From assembly GCA_902812455.1 (NCBI GenBank), contig CADDZH010000112.1, forward strand, positions 1 through 16,581: a stretch of DNA of 16,581 nt. The letters run 5' to 3'. Below, in pieces: positions 13,743-16,581 of the stretch (its first letter is position 1; every line of letters starts with the position of its first letter). A program made the position numbers and the translations under genes. The notes below the pieces were generated by a model that saw only the letters and a program-made list of their open reading frames with translations, had not been told where the DNA came from and made no database searches. The stretch is from Chloroflexota bacterium. GTDB taxonomy: Bacteria > Chloroflexota > Ktedonobacteria > Ktedonobacterales > Ktedonobacteraceae.

Positions 13743-14540
13743 TTACACTTTCTCAACGATCCATAAACCTGTATCCTCTTCTTGCCCGATCACGATGGGA
13801 ATGGCGATGCTCTTGCTTTGTTGCATGCAGAAGTAGACATCCTCGATCAGGCCGGCGTTGATGACGCTGCGCGCGGAATCGCAGTGATCCATGATTTTTG
13901 GTGGCCTGAACGCTTCATAAAGGGCGAGAGCAGCGTCAACGCTTTCGTAGATGGAGAGCGGCATAGCTTGCGAAGAGGCGCCTGCTCTGAAAGCATGTTC
14001 GCGCTGGTAGGCCTGGTGCAACTGTATTATCTCGTGGGCAATGTAGCCGGCGCAGGTGGCGTCGTCGAGCGCGAAATAGCCTAGCTCGCCGGAGCAGACA
14101 AGCGAAATGTTGCTCTGACGCTCAGAAGCAAGTTCCAGGGCATGGGCTGCCACGGCGCGAGCATTATAGAAGCTGCCAGCCAGGCGTGTAGCGTGAGGAG
14201 GGCAGGCGTAGAAGGCCCGCGTGCCGTTGGTGGTGGTCAGGATAAGTTCGCGACCGCTCAGATCGACCTGCGAGAACTGGACTGGCGAGTTGCCATAGTC
14301 AAAGCCGGGCAGAGGCCGCACGTTGCGCTCTCCGCAGAGAAGGCGTTCTGGATATTTCTGGGCAGCTTCTTGCGCCTGCTCAATATCTTCTGCTACAAAG
14401 ACGCGCTTTGCCCCTTGCTCGAACATCACGGCCATGGTCGTGGTGGCGCGGATGACATCTATCACGATGTAGATGTCATCCAGGTGTGCATCAGCGGCTG
14501 CAATAAGCTCGGCTGGGGTGAAAAAGACTCGTAAGTGCAA
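13743..14540 (-). CDS. comB: 2-phosphosulfolactate phosphatase family protein (ComB)
   Basis: The family hydrolyses (R)-2-phospho-3-sulfolactate to sulfolactate and phosphate using Mg2+; it was defined in archaeal coenzyme M synthesis but is widespread in bacteria. In the ~265 residues the ordered signatures are IVIDVIRATTTMAVMFEQGA (25-44), LCGERN (68-73), FDYGNSPVQF (80-89), LTTTNGTRAF (101-110) and VCSGELGYFALDDATCAGYIA. TTG 14540-14538 is the best start: it gives LHLRVFFTP, has GGGGA about 7 nt upstream, and leaves 1 nt after the acyl-CoA synthetase stop; longer in-frame extensions run antisense-like through that gene. It is probably translated by coupling with the synthetase. No other coenzyme M or sulfonate genes are visible, so the physiological substrate is uncertain. 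Confidence 0.87.
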   Translation of the reverse strand: MHLRVFFTPAELIAAADAHLDDIYIVIDVIRATTTMAVMFEQGAKRVFVAEDIEQAQEAAQKYPERLLCGERNVRPLPGFDYGNSPVQFSQVDLSGRELILTTTNGTRAFYACPPHATRLAGSFYNARAVAAHALELASERQSNISLVCSGELGYFALDDATCAGYIAHEIIQLHQAYQREHAFRAGASSQAMPLSIYESVDAALALYEAFRPPKIMDHCDSARSVINAGLIEDVYFCMQQSKSIAIPIVIGQEEDTGLWIVEKV

Positions 14541-14541
14541 G

Positions 14542-16224
14542 CTATTTCCCCAGCTTCTTCTGGCGCTCGCGCTCGCGCAGTTCGACGCGGCGAATCTTGC
14601 CTGAGATGGTCTTGGGCAGGCTGTCCACGAACTCGATCTCACGCGGATACTTGTAGGGTGCCGTGACGTTCTTGACGTAATCCTGGAGCTCCTGGGCCAG
14701 TTCAGGCGAAGGCTTGTAGCCAGGCGCGAGGACGACAAAGGCCTTGACGATCTCGCCGCGCACCTCGTCGGGGCTGGCAACGACCGCCGATTCTGCCACG
14801 GCGGGATGCTCTTTCAGGGCGCTTTCGACCTCGAAGGGGCCGATGCGATAGCCTGCGCTGATGATCACATCATCGGCGCGGCCCACAAACCAGAAGTAGC
14901 CATCCTCGTCTTTGTAGGCACGATCGCCCGTGATATACCAGTCGCCGCGAATGGAGGCTTCGGTTGCTTCGGGGTTGCGCCAGTATTCTTTGAACATCCA
15001 GGTGGGGCGCTGCGGCTTGATGCGCACAGCGATATCGCCTTCTTTTCCTGGCGGCAAGGGCTTGCCCTCATCATCGATCACATCTACATCGAAGCCGGGC
15101 GATGGTTTACCCATCGAGCCGGGTTTGACTTTGAGCGGCGGGAAGTTGCCGCAGAGCAAGACGGTCTCGGTCTGGCCATAGCCATCGCGGATGGTCATGC
15201 CTGTCACTTCCTCCCACACTTTGATCACTTCAGGGTTGAGCGGCTCGCCCGCGCCGACACAGTGACGCAAAGCCTTCGGCGGGTGGGCCTTCAGGTAAGC
15301 GATAGGTTCGTCAAGCACCATCATGCGATAGGCCGTCGGCGGGGCGCAGAGCGTGGTGATGGGATACTTGTTCAGCATTTCCAGGGTCTCGATAGGGTTA
15401 AACTTGCCACGCGCATCCTGGATGAACAGGGCCGCGCCCTGAATCCAGGGACCGAAGAGATTGCTCCAGGCAAATTTTGCCCATCCGGTCTCGGAAAGAT
15501 TCCAGAAGAGATCATCTTCATGCAGATCAAGCCAGTATTTGCCGGTGATGGTATGCCCGATGGGATAGCTGGCCTGTGTGTGCAGCACCATCTTAGGATA
15601 GCCAACCGTGCCAGAGGTGAAGTAGACCAGGCAGGGATCATCGCTGCGCGTCTTTGGTCCCGTAAATTCTGGCGAGGCTTCACTCACAACCTGCTGGTAG
15701 TTGATCCATCCTTCGCGCCCGGCAACATCGGCGTTGGGGCGCTCCGCCAGGATAGCAACGCGAATAGTAGGGCACTCATTACGCACCTGGTCAAACTTGG
15801 ACGCTCCTTCCCGGTCGGTGATGATGCCCACTGCTTCTGCTACCTCTGCCCGGAACTGGATATCTTTGGGCGTGAGTAGCGTGGTGCAGGGAATGGGGAT
15901 CGCCCCGATTTTCATGAGGCCGAGCACACTTTCCCACCATTCTGGGATGCGTGGCAGCATGACCAGCACCGTCTCACCTTTTTTGATGCCGAGGGTGGTA
16001 AAGGCATTGGCTGCGCGACTGGAACGCTCGGCAAACTGAGCGAAGGTGATCCGCTCTTCCACCTGGCCGTCCGGCCCTACCCAGAGAATGGCCAGTTTGT
16101 GGGGTTCTCTGGCCCATTTGCCGATCACATCGGTGGCAAAGTTAAAATATTCGGGCACATCCAGGTGGAAACTACGCCGTTCTGCCTCATAGTCGGTCAT
16201 ATTGGGAGTTTTGATGGTAGCCAT
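14542..16224 (-). CDS. Acyl-CoA synthetase (AMP-forming, medium-chain/ACSM-like)
   Basis: Activates a carboxylate with ATP to acyl-AMP and then to acyl-CoA. The 560 residues match the ACSM length. Motifs are YFTSGTVGYPKMVLH (201-215, phosphate loop), WNLSETGWAKFAW (241-253), DGYGQTET (347-354), WYITGDRAYKDEDGYFWFVGRADDVI (429-454), SAGYRIGPFEVESAL (456-470) and PKTISGKIRR (537-546, catalytic Lys543). ACSM-type synthetases and benzoate- or acetate-like relatives share these, so the chain length is unproven. ATG 16224 has AAGGAG at 16234-16239 (9-nt spacing); the longer frame starting at 16347 runs through the promoter. It is first gene of an operon with comB, read from an extended -10 promoter and a leader with a dyad. 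Confidence 0.94.
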   Translation of the reverse strand: MATIKTPNMTDYEAERRSFHLDVPEYFNFATDVIGKWAREPHKLAILWVGPDGQVEERITFAQFAERSSRAANAFTTLGIKKGETVLVMLPRIPEWWESVLGLMKIGAIPIPCTTLLTPKDIQFRAEVAEAVGIITDREGASKFDQVRNECPTIRVAILAERPNADVAGREGWINYQQVVSEASPEFTGPKTRSDDPCLVYFTSGTVGYPKMVLHTQASYPIGHTITGKYWLDLHEDDLFWNLSETGWAKFAWSNLFGPWIQGAALFIQDARGKFNPIETLEMLNKYPITTLCAPPTAYRMMVLDEPIAYLKAHPPKALRHCVGAGEPLNPEVIKVWEEVTGMTIRDGYGQTETVLLCGNFPPLKVKPGSMGKPSPGFDVDVIDDEGKPLPPGKEGDIAVRIKPQRPTWMFKEYWRNPEATEASIRGDWYITGDRAYKDEDGYFWFVGRADDVIISAGYRIGPFEVESALKEHPAVAESAVVASPDEVRGEIVKAFVVLAPGYKPSPELAQELQDYVKNVTAPYKYPREIEFVDSLPKTISGKIRRVELRERERQKKLGK

Positions 16225-16278
16225 AGATCGATGCTCCTTCTTCAACTGATAGCGTCTTTGCTTCGTTTTGCTTCCACT

Positions 16279-16295
16279 GATATATCCAGTATATC
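16279..16295. promoter_or_regulatory. Dyad in the leader of the acyl-CoA synthetase operon
   Basis: gatata-tccag-tatatc is a perfect 6-bp-arm inverted repeat between the -10 (16327-16332) and the start codon. Its place about 30 nt after the -10 fits a roadblock operator for a dimeric regulator such as a fatty-acid-responsive TetR; no regulator gene is adjacent. Confidence 0.35.
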
Positions 16296-16326
16296 GCAAA
16301 CATGGGAGGAGCGTCGAGGATTCTTC

Positions 16327-16335
16327 ATTATACCA
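16327..16335 (-). promoter_or_regulatory. Extended -10 promoter for acyl-CoA synthetase/comB
   Basis: On the minus strand the sequence is TGgTATAAT, with a perfect -10 at 16327-16332. The -35 position (about 16350-16355) is poor. This is the same arrangement as at murF (8587-8598). Confidence 0.6.
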
Positions 16336-16349
16336 GGATTTTGCCATCC

Positions 16350-16581
16350 TTGAGGAAGAGAGCGAGAATGGGAAAAAAGGATTCTAGCGAAGTGTACCTG
16401 ATGAATGTTGACACCCGAAGAGGGGAATGGCATGGAGGGGAGGAGCGCGAGGGCAAGCACAAGGCCCCCACAGCACCTCCCTGCCACTCCTTGCCCCTAC
16501 AGGGACGATCCCGTTCCTCATTCCCTCATGTGATCGGAAAAGTTCATTAGGGGCGGGAGTGGAGATGAGGCGGGGTAGGGG
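16350..16581. repeat. Non-coding end of window with GTAGGGGC-type repeat and G-rich tail
   Basis: No supported gene. On the minus strand TGTAGGGGCAAGG begins near 16503 and runs to about 16450, resembling the GTAGGGGC repeat class seen elsewhere here, though the stem is less regular. The last ~35 nt are purine-rich with G runs (ggggcggg, ggcggggtagggg) and are cut by the window end. Confidence 0.5.

Noticed and set aside
13743..14540. A coenzyme M biosynthesis locus
   Set aside because: Only the ComB-type gene is present; no comA, comC or comDE partner is visible, and ComB homologs are common in bacteria without coenzyme M.
14541..14780. Longer N terminus for ComB reaching into the synthetase gene
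   Set aside because: The added residues are Ser/Arg-rich antisense-like sequence overlapping the synthetase C terminus; the family starts at RVFFTP.
16547..16581. G-quadruplex at the window end
   Set aside because: G runs are present, but one loop would be about 14 nt and the sequence is cut, so it cannot be supported.

Overview
The window looks like chromosomal DNA of a Chloroflexota bacterium, most likely Ktedonobacteria. That placement is an inference from overall style: moderate GC, scattered short hairpin repeats of the GTAGGGGC and GTCATCCTGAGCG types, Rpn-like transposase remnants, and protein sequences that read like that group. No rRNA or other phylogenetic marker is present to prove it. 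No rRNA, tRNA, CRISPR array or intact insertion sequence was seen.

Left block, plus strand (1-3903): the tail of a PfkB/RfaE1-type heptose kinase with an apparent one-base frameshift; an RfaE2-type heptose-1-phosphate adenylyltransferase overlapping it by 4 nt; a repeat-rich gap; the lipid II flippase MurJ, whose N-terminal extension is partly encoded by a dispersed repeat; a small acidic protein of unknown function; and a PhoU-type regulator. Convergent to this, on the minus strand (3909-8549), is a murein block: MurF, then (after repeats and a truncated Rpn-like protein) D-Ala-D-Ala ligase and a dipeptide epimerase. MurJ, Ddl, MurF and the epimerase all serve peptidoglycan precursor assembly, export or peptide recycling.

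Middle block (8843-11212): an accessory-looking drug-resistance module, a TetA-like DHA1 efflux pump (minus) and a divergent TetR regulator (plus), with operator-like dyads between them. A perfect 20-nt inverted repeat brackets the whole module, and its left end is itself a 126-bp MITE-like element. This is the best candidate for a mobile unit in the window.

Right block (11287-16581): a PIG3-type quinone oxidoreductase (plus), then minus-strand genes: an APH-fold phosphotransferase, a dead P-loop kinase fragment amid repeats, and a two-gene operon of a medium-chain acyl-CoA synthetase followed 1 nt later by a ComB-family 2-phosphosulfolactate phosphatase.

I did not find a clearly new multi-gene system. 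The most unusual signals are structural: several hairpins that share a GTAGGGGC edge but have different, compensating stems; a 20-bp-period repeat read through as protein in MurJ; and the repeat-bounded efflux cassette.
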